This document shows, piece by piece, positions 49,168 through 57,994 of a stretch of 64,000 bases of DNA. Location: positions 186,001 through 250,000 of the forward strand of contig NZ_JAFBIQ010000001.1 in assembly GCF_021531315.1 (NCBI RefSeq). The letters run 5' to 3'. The notes under the pieces were generated by a model. That model saw only the letters and a program-made list of their open reading frames with translations, did not search any database and was not told the DNA's origin. Both the position numbers and the translations under genes were made by a program. Source of the DNA: Oscillibacter valericigenes. Lineage in GTDB: Bacteria > Bacillota > Clostridia > Oscillospirales > Oscillospiraceae. The first letter of the stretch is position 1. Every line of letters starts with the position of its first letter.

Positions 49168-49764
49168 TTATTTCTTTCCTTTCAGATAATCGTCGAGTGC
49201 GGCGGCAAAGGCGCGCAGCGCCTTTCCGCGGTGCGAAACGGCAGCCTTTTCCTCCGCCGTGAGCTGGCCGAAGGTCTTGCGCAGCTCGGGCACGAAGAAC
49301 ACGGGGTCATAGCCGAAGCCGCCCTCGCCCATCGGCGCAAAGGCAATGGTGCCCGGGCAGTCGCCCTCACACACCAGCTCGCCGCCGTCTGGAAACGCGC
49401 AGACGATGGAGGTGTGGAAGTGCGCGGCGCGGCTCGTCTGCCCGCGCAGCATCTCAAGGAGCAGCATGTAGCGTCCCCTGTCGTCCAGCCCCTCGCCGCC
49501 GAAGCGCGCGCTGAATACGCCCGGGCCTCCGTTGAGCGCGTCCACGCACAATCCCGAGTCGTCCGCCACGGCGGGAAGGCCCGTCGCGCGCATCACCGCC
49601 TCAGCTTTCAGGCGCGCATTATCGGTGAAGGTCTCGCCGGTCTCCTCGACCTCGACCTTCACGCCCAGCTCCGCCTCGCTCACGACCTCAACACCGAGGT
49701 GGCGGAGAATTTCGTCCATTTCCTTCAGTTTCTTTGGGTTCTGCGTTGCCAGCACCAGCTTCAT
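49168..49764 (-). CDS. rdgB: XTP/dITP diphosphatase (RdgB/HAM1 family)
   Basis: The 198-residue housecleaning enzyme removes non-canonical purine nucleotides such as dITP and XTP. It starts MKLVLATQNPKKLKEMDEIL, with GLPAVADDSGLCVDALNGGP as the metal-binding site and GEGGFGYDPVFFVPEL and SHRGKALRAF as nucleotide-binding parts. The length is normal. It sits between the zinc-ribbon gene and yhbY, with abutting ends on both sides. Confidence 0.97.
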   Translation of the reverse strand: MKLVLATQNPKKLKEMDEILRHLGVEVVSEAELGVKVEVEETGETFTDNARLKAEAVMRATGLPAVADDSGLCVDALNGGPGVFSARFGGEGLDDRGRYMLLLEMLRGQTSRAAHFHTSIVCAFPDGGELVCEGDCPGTIAFAPMGEGGFGYDPVFFVPELRKTFGQLTAEEKAAVSHRGKALRAFAAALDDYLKGKK

Positions 49765-49765
49765 G

Positions 49766-50137
49766 CTATACCTCCCACGGATCCTTTTTCCGTCTTTCTT
49801 CTCTCTTTCGCTCCGCCTGTTCCTCTTCGCGGCACTCCGACGCCCGATCTATTTTCTCGCCGAGCGAGCCGAGCGTTTTGTCCAGCCATTTGCCGGCCCT
49901 GTCTGTGAAGGTCTCGATCTCCGGCACGGGCACGATCACCACACGGCAGCTCTCGCAGTATCGTGCGGACGCATAGACGCCTCCGAGCACAGGCGTCTTG
50001 CTCAGCCGAACGGGTTCCCCCTCCACGATGCCGCCCTGCTCATTGCGCGGACACCATGCAAGCGGATACTTGTATGCGGGGAGCGCACCGTCCCGCATTT
50101 CTCCTCCACAGTAGGGACATTTCGCCGTGATCTCCAT
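49766..50137 (-). CDS. PF20097-type zinc-ribbon protein
   Basis: The 123-residue protein has an N-terminal treble zinc ribbon: MEITAKCPYCGGEM, a second WCPRNE element, and YCESCRVVIVPV around residue 60. The C-terminus is a charged, lysine- and glutamate-rich helix. It resembles the PF20097/DUF6487 group of Clostridia zinc-ribbon proteins, whose role is unknown. It lies between ftsY and rdgB, one base from rdgB, so it is cotranscribed with both. Confidence 0.75.
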   Translation of the reverse strand: MEITAKCPYCGGEMRDGALPAYKYPLAWCPRNEQGGIVEGEPVRLSKTPVLGGVYASARYCESCRVVIVPVPEIETFTDRAGKWLDKTLGSLGEKIDRASECREEEQAERKREERRKKDPWEV

Positions 50138-50165
50138 ACCGCACCTCCCTCTCTGCCGCCCTCGG

Positions 50166-51035
50166 TCAAATGAGCGCGTTCACATACTCCTTCGCGTCAA
50201 AGGGCTGCAGGTCGTCGATGCCCTCGCCGAGGCCGACGAATTTCACTGGAACACCCAACTCCTGCGCGATGGCGACACAGATGCCGCCCTTGGCCGTGCC
50301 GTCGAGCTTGGTTAAAATGATGCCGGTCAGGCCCGCCGTTTCGCGGAACACCTTCGCCTGCTGGAGACCGTTCTGCCCCGTAGTCGCGTCGAGCACGAGC
50401 AGCGTCTCCTTCGCCGCGTCGGGCACCTCGCGGTCGATGATCTTGCGGAGCTTTGCAAGCTCGCTCATGAGGTTTGCCTTGTTGTGCAGGCGCCCCGCCG
50501 TGTCGCAGAACACAACATCGACGCTTCTCGCCTTTGCCGCGGCAAGAGAATCGAACAGCACCGCGCCGGGATCGGCTCCCTCACGACTGCGCACGATCTC
50601 CACGCCCGCGCGCTCCGCCCAAATTTCGAGCTGATCCGCCGCCGCCGCGCGGAAGGTATCCGCTGCGCACAGCAGCACGCGCTTGCCCTGCTCCTTGTAA
50701 CGGTGGGCGAGCTTGCCGATGCTCGTGGTCTTGCCCACGCCGTTCACGCCGATGACAAGCACGATGCTCGGCGTTGTGGAGAGGTCAAGGCTCGTGTCGC
50801 CGACCTCCAGCTTCTTTTCCAAAATGTCGCGCAGCGCCTGCTTGACCTCGTCGCCGCGCTGAATGCTCTTTTCATACACGACCCTGCGCAGCTCGCTCAC
50901 GGCCTCCGCCGCGACCGCCGCGCCGAGGTCGGCCATGATCAGGCTCTCCTCCAACTCGTCGTAAAAATTCTCGTCGATGGTTTCCCATACGATGCTCTCG
51001 TACCACGCCTTTTTGATCCTTGCAAAAATACCCAT
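50166..51035 (-). CDS. ftsY: Signal recognition particle receptor FtsY
   Basis: The 289-residue SRP-family GTPase docks ribosome-SRP complexes at the membrane. The NG domain only is present, without the long acidic A domain of Gram-negatives, as is usual in Clostridia. Motifs are the G1 loop GVNGVGKTTSIGKLAH, AADTFRAAAADQL, VFCDTAGRLHNKANLM, LTKLDGTAKGG and VGLGEGIDDLQPFDA at the end. It lies four bases after smc, the conserved smc-ftsY pair. Confidence 0.98.
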   Translation of the reverse strand: MGIFARIKKAWYESIVWETIDENFYDELEESLIMADLGAAVAAEAVSELRRVVYEKSIQRGDEVKQALRDILEKKLEVGDTSLDLSTTPSIVLVIGVNGVGKTTSIGKLAHRYKEQGKRVLLCAADTFRAAAADQLEIWAERAGVEIVRSREGADPGAVLFDSLAAAKARSVDVVFCDTAGRLHNKANLMSELAKLRKIIDREVPDAAKETLLVLDATTGQNGLQQAKVFRETAGLTGIILTKLDGTAKGGICVAIAQELGVPVKFVGLGEGIDDLQPFDAKEYVNALI

Positions 51036-51039
51036 TGTC

Positions 51040-54000
51040 TTACCCCTTGATGTTCAATTCCTTCGCCATATCGTTCATGTTGATCGTCAGCACCTTGCTC
51101 ACGCCGCGCTCCTGCATTGTGACGCCGTAGAGCACATCGGCGGCCTCCATCGTGCCGCGGCGGTGGGTGATGACGATGAACTGCGTTTTGTCGCAGATGC
51201 GGCGCATATAGTGCGCCACGCGGATGACATTCGGCTCGTCGAGCGCCGCCTCGATCTCGTCCATCACGCAAAACGGTGTGGGATGGACCTTTAAGATGGC
51301 GAAGTACAGCGCGATGGCGACGAATGCCTTTTCGCCGCCTGAGAGCAGCGAGAGCGTCTTGAGCGCCTTGCCCGGCGGCTGCACCTTGATCTCGATGCCG
51401 CAGTCGAGCACGGCGGTCTCATCCTCCAGCTCGAGCGTGGCTTTGCCGCCGCCGAAGAGCTCCAGAAAGGTCTCCTGAAAGCTCTCGCGGATGAGGGTGA
51501 ACTGCTCTTTGAAGATGCTCGTCATCTCGCCCGTGATGCTCTCGATGATGCCCAGCAGTTCCTCCTTGGCCTTGTCCACATCGTCACGCTGGCCGGTGAG
51601 GTAGGTGTAGCGCGTGTTCACGCGGTCAAATTCCTCAATGGCGCCGACATTGACATTGCCGAGGCCGCTGATCTCGCGCTTCAATTCGTTGATGCGGCGG
51701 CTCGCCTTGGGAACGCTCTCCAGCTCGATCCTCTGCTCCTGCGCCGCCGAGTGGGACAGCTCATAGTTCTCCCACAAACGGTCGAGGAGCTGCTTTTCCT
51801 CCATCGCGGCGGCCGCGCGCTTTTGTTCGAGCTTGCTTGCGGAGAGCTGTGTCTGAATGACCAGATCGTTGCACTCGCGGCTGCGGCGGTCATTTGCGCC
51901 GCGCTCGGCCTCAAGCGTGAGCTTGGCCTCTGCCAGCTCCGCGAGCTGCGCCTTGCGCCCCTCCGCGTCGGCGCGCAGCGCGGCAATCGCCGCGTCATGC
52001 TGCGCGATCTCCTCCTCCGCGGCCTTGATCTTCGCGCGGTAGCCCTCAATGAGCGCCCTGCGCCCATCCTCGTCGCCGCGCATCTGCTGCGCAAGTCCTT
52101 CGAGGTCGCCGAGCGCGCGCTCGGTCGCCTCCCGCTCGGCGGTAAAGCCAGCGAGTGTGCTCCTGCGCGCGGCGATCTCATCGCCAAGCTGTGCGCTGTC
52201 GCGCTGCAATTCGCCCTGTCCTGCGAGCTTTTCCTCACACGCGGCGCGGTGCTGCGCAGCCTCGGCCTCATGCTTCTTGATTATTTCTTCCTGCGCGGCG
52301 ATAGAACGCTTCAGCTCCGCCGTGCGCGCACTGATGGTCTCCAGCTCGGCGGCGATGCCGCTCTCACGAGAGCGCAGCGACTCGAGCAGCATATCATACT
52401 GCTTTTTCTCGCCCGTACGCTTGAGGACCTCGTCCTCCGCGCCGCGCTGCTGCTCGCGCGCCACCTCCAGCTCATACTGCGCGGCGGTCAGATCGCGCTT
52501 GGCCTCCTCCGCCTCGCGGAGCGCCGCGTCAAGCTTCTCTGTTAAGGTTTTTTGCTTTGCAGTCAGCTCTTTCAGTTCGTTCGCGCGGCTCAGGATGCCC
52601 GCGCTGCGGCTCACCGAGCCGCCGGTCATGCTGCCGCCGCGGTTCAGGACCTGTCCGTCGAGCGTGACGATGCGGAAGCGGTTATTGTACTTGCGCGCGA
52701 TGGCAATGCCGCAGTCCATATCCTCGACCACGACGGTGCGGCCGAGCAGATTGTTGAAAATTTCGCTGTATTTTTCATCAAATCGCACAAGCTGCGACGC
52801 GACGCCGACATAGCCGTACTCGCGCTCCACGCCTGTCTCGCGCAGCACATCGCCGCGGATGGCGGTCAGCGGCAGGAAGGTCGCGCGGCCGCCGTCGCGC
52901 TGCTTTAGGAAGTTAATGGCGCTTTTGGCGTCCTCCTCGCGGTCCACGACCACATTCTGCATCCCCGCGCCGAGCGCGATCTCGATGGCGACAGCGCAGC
53001 GTTTATCGGTCGTCATCAGATTGGCCACCGGCCCGTGGACGCCGCGCAGCGCGTTTTTCTCCGCCGCCTGCATCACAAGGCGCACGGCCTTGTTAAAGCC
53101 CTCATACTCCTTCTCCATCTCGCTCAAAAGGCGGACGCGGGAGTCGAGGTTGTTTTTTTCCATGGTGAGGTCGATGCTCTTCTGGCGCGCGGTCGCCTCC
53201 CGCTTTTCCTTGCCCTCAAGCTTGAGGCTGTGGCCGGAGATGATGTTGCGCACGGCATCGGCCTCCTCCTGCGCCTCCTCAAGAGCGCAGCGGGACGCGG
53301 ACGCAGCCCTGCGCGTCTCAGTAAGCTGGGCGTCCAAGCCCTCCGCCTCCGCTTCAAGCGCGGTGCGGCGCTCGGCCATCTCGGCAAGCCCCGCGTTGAG
53401 CGCGCTCACCTCCGCGCGGCCGTCCGCCGCGGCGGAGAGCGAAAGCGCCTCCTTTGCGCGCAGCGCATCTACCTCGCCGCCGGCCTCGCCGGCGCTCTGG
53501 GCAAGCTGCTCCGCCCGCGCAAGGAGGGAGCAAAGCTCCTCCTCGACCGCCGCTGTCTGCGCGCTCAGCGCCTCGATGCGCTCGCGCTTTGCGGCAAGCT
53601 GTGCGCTCAGATTTTCCGCGCGCCCCGACTGGTCGCGCAGCTCGTCCTCCACGCGCCCGATGTTCGCGCGGTGGTGCTCGATGTCTGTGCGCAGCACGGC
53701 GACTGCGGCATCCTGCTCGCTGCGCCTCGCGTCCAGCTCGGCGCACTCGGCGCGCAGGCGCTCCTGCTCCAGATCGTTTTCGCGGACCCTTTCGCCAAAC
53801 TGCTCGGCCGCGGCGTACAGCTCGTCCATCGCGGCGTTCGCGCGCTCCAGCTCCTGCTTGGCGATGGCATAGTCGGTGTCCAGCTTAATGGAATCGGTCC
53901 TGATCCTGTCCAAATTCTCCAGCCAGACGGAGATCTCCAGTGTGCGCAGCTCATCGCGGAAAATGAGGTACTTTTTCGCCTTCTCCGCCTGGGCGCGCAG

Positions 54001-54615
54001 CGGCTCGACCTGCAGCTCCAGCTCGGCGATCTTGTCGTTGATGCGCACAAGGTTTTCCTCGGTGCGCTCGAGCTTGCGCTCGGTCTCCTCCTTGCGGTGG
54101 CGGAATTTGGAGATGCCTGCCGCCTCCTCGAAGATCTCGCGGCGGTCGGCGCTCTTGACCGACAAAATTTCATCGATCTTTCCCTGCCCGACGATGGAAT
54201 AGCCCTCGCGCCCCATACCGGTATCCATAAAGAGCTCGTTCACATCGCGCAGGCGCACGCTTTGCTTGTTGATGTAGTATTCGCTCTCGCCGCTGCGGTA
54301 ATACCGGCGGGTGACAGCGACCTCGTTCTCCTCCATCTGCGGGAAGATATGCTCGGTGTTGTCAAGCACGAGCGTGACCTGCGCAAAGCCCATTTGGCTG
54401 CGCTTCTCCGTGCCGCCGAAGATGACATCCTCCATTTTCGCGCCGCGCAGCGACTTGCTCGACTGCTCGCCCATGACCCAGCGGATCGCGTCCGACACAT
54501 TGGACTTGCCGCTGCCGTTCGGACCCACGATGGCGGTGACATCCGAGCCGAAGTTCAATACGGTTTTATCGGGAAAGCTCTTGAAGCCTTGAATTTCGAG
54601 CGCTTTTAAGTACAT
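51040..54615 (-). CDS. smc: Chromosome segregation protein SMC
   Basis: The 1,191-residue condensin ATPase has an N-terminal head with Walker A VGPNGSGKSNVSDAIRW, a long coiled coil, a hinge around residues 515-640 (GVHGPVANLMTTDKRCAVAI, GGSMTGGSVSRSAG), a second coiled coil, and a C-terminal head with signature LSGGEKAFVAIALYF and Walker B FCVMDEIEAALDEPNV. All parts are intact. It is the first gene of a long strand group, with its own promoter. The rnc gene, often upstream, is absent here. Confidence 0.98.
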   Translation of the reverse strand: MYLKALEIQGFKSFPDKTVLNFGSDVTAIVGPNGSGKSNVSDAIRWVMGEQSSKSLRGAKMEDVIFGGTEKRSQMGFAQVTLVLDNTEHIFPQMEENEVAVTRRYYRSGESEYYINKQSVRLRDVNELFMDTGMGREGYSIVGQGKIDEILSVKSADRREIFEEAAGISKFRHRKEETERKLERTEENLVRINDKIAELELQVEPLRAQAEKAKKYLIFRDELRTLEISVWLENLDRIRTDSIKLDTDYAIAKQELERANAAMDELYAAAEQFGERVRENDLEQERLRAECAELDARRSEQDAAVAVLRTDIEHHRANIGRVEDELRDQSGRAENLSAQLAAKRERIEALSAQTAAVEEELCSLLARAEQLAQSAGEAGGEVDALRAKEALSLSAAADGRAEVSALNAGLAEMAERRTALEAEAEGLDAQLTETRRAASASRCALEEAQEEADAVRNIISGHSLKLEGKEKREATARQKSIDLTMEKNNLDSRVRLLSEMEKEYEGFNKAVRLVMQAAEKNALRGVHGPVANLMTTDKRCAVAIEIALGAGMQNVVVDREEDAKSAINFLKQRDGGRATFLPLTAIRGDVLRETGVEREYGYVGVASQLVRFDEKYSEIFNNLLGRTVVVEDMDCGIAIARKYNNRFRIVTLDGQVLNRGGSMTGGSVSRSAGILSRANELKELTAKQKTLTEKLDAALREAEEAKRDLTAAQYELEVAREQQRGAEDEVLKRTGEKKQYDMLLESLRSRESGIAAELETISARTAELKRSIAAQEEIIKKHEAEAAQHRAACEEKLAGQGELQRDSAQLGDEIAARRSTLAGFTAEREATERALGDLEGLAQQMRGDEDGRRALIEGYRAKIKAAEEEIAQHDAAIAALRADAEGRKAQLAELAEAKLTLEAERGANDRRSRECNDLVIQTQLSASKLEQKRAAAAMEEKQLLDRLWENYELSHSAAQEQRIELESVPKASRRINELKREISGLGNVNVGAIEEFDRVNTRYTYLTGQRDDVDKAKEELLGIIESITGEMTSIFKEQFTLIRESFQETFLELFGGGKATLELEDETAVLDCGIEIKVQPPGKALKTLSLLSGGEKAFVAIALYFAILKVHPTPFCVMDEIEAALDEPNVIRVAHYMRRICDKTQFIVITHRRGTMEAADVLYGVTMQERGVSKVLTINMNDMAKELNIKG

Positions 54616-54678
54616 TCCGTGATCTCCTTTGTGCAGGGGAGTAAAAATGAAGACAATAAGACATATTTTAACTCATGT

Positions 54679-54707
54679 ACTATATCATTTTCCCCCTCGC
54701 TTTTCAA
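54679..54707 (-). promoter_or_regulatory. Promoter of the smc-ftsY operon
   Basis: Minus strand -35 TTGAAA (54702-54707), 17 bases, -10 TATAGT (54679-54684). Confidence 0.7.
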
Positions 54708-54727
54708 GAGCGAATGATGAACAGAGT

Positions 54728-54760
54728 GTAAAAAAGACGCCCCGCGGGCGTCTTTTTTAC
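54728..54760 (-). terminator. Terminator of the TepA-like gene
   Basis: Perfect 15-bp stem GTAAAAAAGACGCCC / GGGCGTCTTTTTTAC around GC, overlapping the stop codon of the peptidase gene. Confidence 0.9.
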
Positions 54761-55512
54761 TTCGATTTTCCCCGCGGCGGCCTGCCCCGCCGCGGCTTCG
54801 CCGCTGCGCGCTGCGCGGCGATGAGCGCGTAGAGTTCCTCATAGGCGTCGGCGAGCGTGCCGACGCGGTCGATGAGCCCGTCCGCCACCGCCTCCTCGCC
54901 GTAAAGGATGCTGCCGACATCGGCTGCCATGTCCTCGGCGGCGAACATACGCGCGAGCAGCCTTTCCTCGGAAATGCCGGAGTTTTTCGTCACAAAGCGC
55001 ACAATGCGCTCCTGCAGGCGGTCAAAATAGTGGTAGGTCTGCGGCGCGGCGATGAGCGTACCGTTCGTGCGGATCGGGTGGATGGTCATGGAGGCGCTTG
55101 GTGCGATGAGTGAACGCTTCGGCGCGACGGCGAGCGGCACGCCGATGGAGTGTCCCCCGCCGAGCACGAGCGAGACCGTCGGCTTTTTCATGCCTGCGAT
55201 CAGCTCGGCGATGGCAAGTCCAGCCTCCACATCTCCGCCGCAGGTGTTAAGGAGCAGCAGCACGCCGTCGATCTCCCCGCTCTCGTCGAGCGCCGCAAGC
55301 AGCGGGAGAATGTGCTCATATTTTGTTGTTTTCACGGTATTCGGCAGCAGGCTGTGTCCCTCGATCTGCCCGATGATCGTCAGACAGTAAACAGTTCCCC
55401 GCGCGGTGCGCGTGGTCGCGGCTCCCATGTCCACAATGGGCTGGAAAGGCGGCGTCTGCTCCGGCGTTGTCTTTTGTTCCTCCTGCCCGTTCGGCTTGCT
55501 TGGATCGTGCAT
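54757..55512 (-). CDS. tepA: ClpP-fold peptidase of the TepA/YmfB type
   Basis: The 251-residue serine peptidase-like protein has the crotonase/ClpP fold. After a proline-rich N-terminus come LTIIGQIEGHSLLPNTVKTT and GVLLLLNTCGGDVEAGLAIA. The probable catalytic Ser is in VLGGGHSIGVPLAVAPK, and the His is in SMTIHPIRTNGT. The C-terminus is basic. TepA-type proteins of Firmicutes are associated with translocation and membrane proteostasis. The long open frame upstream runs antisense-like through degV and is not coding. AGGAGG precedes the ATG at 55512. No promoter of its own was found. Confidence 0.88.
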   Translation of the reverse strand: MHDPSKPNGQEEQKTTPEQTPPFQPIVDMGAATTRTARGTVYCLTIIGQIEGHSLLPNTVKTTKYEHILPLLAALDESGEIDGVLLLLNTCGGDVEAGLAIAELIAGMKKPTVSLVLGGGHSIGVPLAVAPKRSLIAPSASMTIHPIRTNGTLIAAPQTYHYFDRLQERIVRFVTKNSGISEERLLARMFAAEDMAADVGSILYGEEAVADGLIDRVGTLADAYEELYALIAAQRAAAKPRRGRPPRGKSK

Positions 55513-55546
55513 GGCGATCTCCTCCTTTTTCAAGGTAGGATTTGCA

Positions 55547-55590
55547 GAAAAAGAGAAAGCATACGGCGCGCCGTATGCTTTCTCTTTCTG
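55547..55590 (-). terminator. Terminator of degV
   Basis: Perfect 17-bp palindromic arms (55552-55568 with 55569-55585), AT-rich at the base, eight bases after the degV stop codon. On the minus strand CTCTTTTTC follows. Confidence 0.85.
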
Positions 55591-55597
55591 TATTTCC

Positions 55598-56458
55598 TTA
55601 TTTTTCCGTGCCGATGAAAAAGAGCGCCACTGTGCCGGGGCCGACATGGCTGCCCGTGACCGGCTCGTAGTAGACCTCCAGGCACTCGCCCGTGAAGCCC
55701 CTCTCGCGCAGAAGGCCCATGAGATAGTCTGTACCCGCCTGATTGTCCGCGTGGGCGATACCGATGCGCGCGGACTTGTCCAGTGCGCGCTTGTCGAAAT
55801 AGTCTGCCAGCTCCGCGTAAGCCTTTTTATTGCCGCGCACCTTGCCGCAGGAAACGATGTGGCCCGTTTCGTCGCCGCGCAGAAGCGGCTTGATGCCCAG
55901 CATCGTGCCGACCAGCGCCGCCGCGCCGGAAATGCGCCCGCCGCGCTTGAGGTAGGCAAGGTCGTCCACCGTGAAGAACTGGCACATGTGGGGCCGCAGC
56001 TCCAAAATGCGGCTGCTGACCGCCTCGATGCTCTCGCCCGCGCGCAGCAGCTCCGCCGCCTCGAGCACCAGCAGCCCTTCGCCAAGCGAGGCGGCGTAGG
56101 TGTCGATGGTCACGATCTTTGACTCGGGATAGCGCTCGCGCAGCTCCTCCGCAGCCAGCGCGGCGGCATGCGCCGTGCCGCTGATGCCGCCTGACATCCC
56201 GATGTAGAGCACATCATCGCCCTGCGCGAGCGCGCGCTCGAAAAATACAGCCGCCGTGGCGGGGTTGACCATCGAGGTCTTGACCTCGTCCCCCTCGCGC
56301 ATCGCGTTGTAGAAGGCCTTGCCGTCGAAGTCCGTCTCCTCGTTGTATGCCTGTGTCACGCCGTTGACCGTGTAGGAAAACGGAACGACCGTAATATCAT
56401 ACTCACGCAGCAGCGTAAGGGGCAGGTTGGCTGAGGTGTCGGTAAAGAGCTTCGTCAT
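55598..56458 (-). CDS. DegV family fatty-acid-binding protein
   Basis: The 286-residue DegV protein belongs to a family that binds single fatty acids (FakB role in the fatty acid kinase system). It has KLFTDTSANLPLTLLREYDI, a conserved KTSMVNPATAA, IGMSGGISGTAHAA, and FTVDDLAYLKRGGRI, the typical lipid-pocket segment. Near the end AHADNQAGTDYL is present. The start MTKLFTD follows a GGAAA site. A candidate promoter TTGTTT-17-TACACT lies just upstream. No fakA is in the window. Confidence 0.93.
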   Translation of the reverse strand: MTKLFTDTSANLPLTLLREYDITVVPFSYTVNGVTQAYNEETDFDGKAFYNAMREGDEVKTSMVNPATAAVFFERALAQGDDVLYIGMSGGISGTAHAAALAAEELRERYPESKIVTIDTYAASLGEGLLVLEAAELLRAGESIEAVSSRILELRPHMCQFFTVDDLAYLKRGGRISGAAALVGTMLGIKPLLRGDETGHIVSCGKVRGNKKAYAELADYFDKRALDKSARIGIAHADNQAGTDYLMGLLRERGFTGECLEVYYEPVTGSHVGPGTVALFFIGTEK

Positions 56459-56543
56459 GGCAGAATTTCCTTTCCGCTGATTTCTAAGCAGTGTATCACG
56501 CCGCGCGCGCGGAAACAAGGGAGGTTGCGGAATCTTTACAGGA

Positions 56544-56596
56544 AACTGACAAAATGGCAACAGCGAGGCAAAATGCCCCGCTGTTTTTTGTCAGTT
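56544..56596. terminator. Long two-tier hairpin between the M18 peptidase gene and degV
   Basis: Outer arms AACTGACAAAA / TTTTGTCAGTT (56544-56554 with 56586-56596) enclose AACAGCG / CGCTGTT and GGCA / TGCC stems. The M18 stop codon lies in the outer arm. It is probably the terminator of the prfA-tsaC-M18 group, though the T run is better on the plus strand. Confidence 0.6.
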
Positions 56597-57991
56597 CTGC
56601 TCAAAGATCGCGCGCATGGTCTTGTAGGTCATATAGCAGTCGAGCTTAGCGACCGTTTCATAGGGCGCGTGCATGGACAGTACCGGAACGCCCGCATCGA
56701 GCGTGTCGATGTTGCGCTGCGCCATGAATTTGGCCACCGTGCCGCCGCCGCCCGCGTCGGTCTTGCCGAGCTCCGCCATCTGCCAGAACACACCGTTGTC
56801 GTTCAAGAGCTTGCGCACGCGGCCGACGACCTCGGCGGAGGCGTCGGAGGCGCCGGACTTGCCGCCCGCGCCGGTGTACTTGCAAAGCCCCACGCCGTAG
56901 TTGACGAAAGCGGCGTTGCGCTTATCGTAGACGTCGGCAAAGTTCGGGTCATAGGCGGCGGTCACATCCGCGCTCAGGCAGAAGGAATTGGCAAAACAGT
57001 CGGCAAGCGACACGCCCTGCACGCGGCACATATCGCCCATGAACCACTCGAATGCCTGCGAGAGCATACCGGAAACACCCTCGGAGCCGATCTCCTCCTT
57101 GTCGGCGAAGATGCACACCGCCGTGCGCTTGGGGCTCTTCGCGTCGAAGATGCCGGCAAGCTCGGCATAGGCGCACACGCGGTCGTCGTGACCGTAGGAG
57201 GCGATGAAGCTGCGGTCAAAGCCGATGTCGCGCGCCCGCCCTGCGGGCACGACCTCCAGCTCGGCAGAGATGAAGTCCTCCTCCACGATGCCGTATTTCT
57301 CGTTGAGGAGCTTGAGGACATTGAGCTTGAAGCGGTCGGAGCAGTCCTCGCCCTCGAGCGGGCGGCCGCCGACGAGCAGATTCAGACTCTCGCTCGGAAT
57401 GGCCTCGTTGAGGGGCTTTTTGCCCTGCTCGCGGCCGAGGTGCGGGAGCAGGTCGTTGATGATGAACTGCGGTTCTCCCTCGTCCGCGCCGATGTGGACG
57501 GCGACCGTCGAGCCGTCGCCGCGCACGACCACGCCGTGCAGCTCAAGCGGGATGGTCACCCACTGGTACTTGCGGATACCGCCGTAGTGGTGCGTCTTAA
57601 AGTACGCCAGCTCGGACTCTTCGTAGAGCGGGCGGGGCTTGAGGTCGAGGCGGGGCGCGTCGGTGTGCGCCGCGCCGATGTTCGCGCCGTGGCTGAGGTC
57701 CTGCTCGCCGATGACGGCAAGCATAATCGCTTTCCCCCTGTTGTTATAATAGACCTTGTCGCCGGTCTTAAGCGCCATGCCCTTCTCGTAGGGCACAAAG
57801 CCGCGCGCGGCTGCCAGCTCGATGCAGTGCTCCACGCACAGGCGCTCGGTCTTGCCGTGGTCGAGGAAGGACTTATAGTCCTCGCAGTAGGCGTTCATCG
57901 CCCGCTCCTCCTCGGCACTCAAGCGCTCGTAGCCGTTTTTCGGCGCGTAGGCAAGCTTTTCCGCCCACTCGTTTTTTTTCTTCTCCGCCAT
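56591..57991 (-). CDS. apeB: M18-family aminopeptidase
   Basis: The 466-residue zinc aminopeptidase of family M18 (aspartyl aminopeptidase type) removes N-terminal residues from peptides in the cytoplasm. Metal and catalytic motifs are IGAAHTDAPRLDLKPRPLYE, IFADKEEIGSEGVSGM, and the C-terminal AGVPVLSMHAPYE with its zinc His. DAGGGGTVAKFMAQRNIDTL is also conserved. All ligands are present. It starts three bases after the tsaC-coaE stop codon. Confidence 0.94.
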   Translation of the reverse strand: MAEKKKNEWAEKLAYAPKNGYERLSAEEERAMNAYCEDYKSFLDHGKTERLCVEHCIELAAARGFVPYEKGMALKTGDKVYYNNRGKAIMLAVIGEQDLSHGANIGAAHTDAPRLDLKPRPLYEESELAYFKTHHYGGIRKYQWVTIPLELHGVVVRGDGSTVAVHIGADEGEPQFIINDLLPHLGREQGKKPLNEAIPSESLNLLVGGRPLEGEDCSDRFKLNVLKLLNEKYGIVEEDFISAELEVVPAGRARDIGFDRSFIASYGHDDRVCAYAELAGIFDAKSPKRTAVCIFADKEEIGSEGVSGMLSQAFEWFMGDMCRVQGVSLADCFANSFCLSADVTAAYDPNFADVYDKRNAAFVNYGVGLCKYTGAGGKSGASDASAEVVGRVRKLLNDNGVFWQMAELGKTDAGGGGTVAKFMAQRNIDTLDAGVPVLSMHAPYETVAKLDCYMTYKTMRAIFEQN

Positions 57992-57994
57992 GGT

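Noticed and set aside
54757-56085. A 442-residue version of the TepA-like protein starting inside degV
   Set aside because: The extra N-terminus lies over degV in another frame, is arginine- and serine-rich in the manner of shadow frames, and crosses a strong terminator. The ATG at 55512 has a strong ribosome site.
56487-56504. GCGTGATACACTG upstream of degV resembles the conserved element at the molybdenum operons
   Set aside because: Only the first nine bases match, the ATAGCG block is at a different spacing, and GTGATAC here is part of the degV -10 region. Treated as chance.
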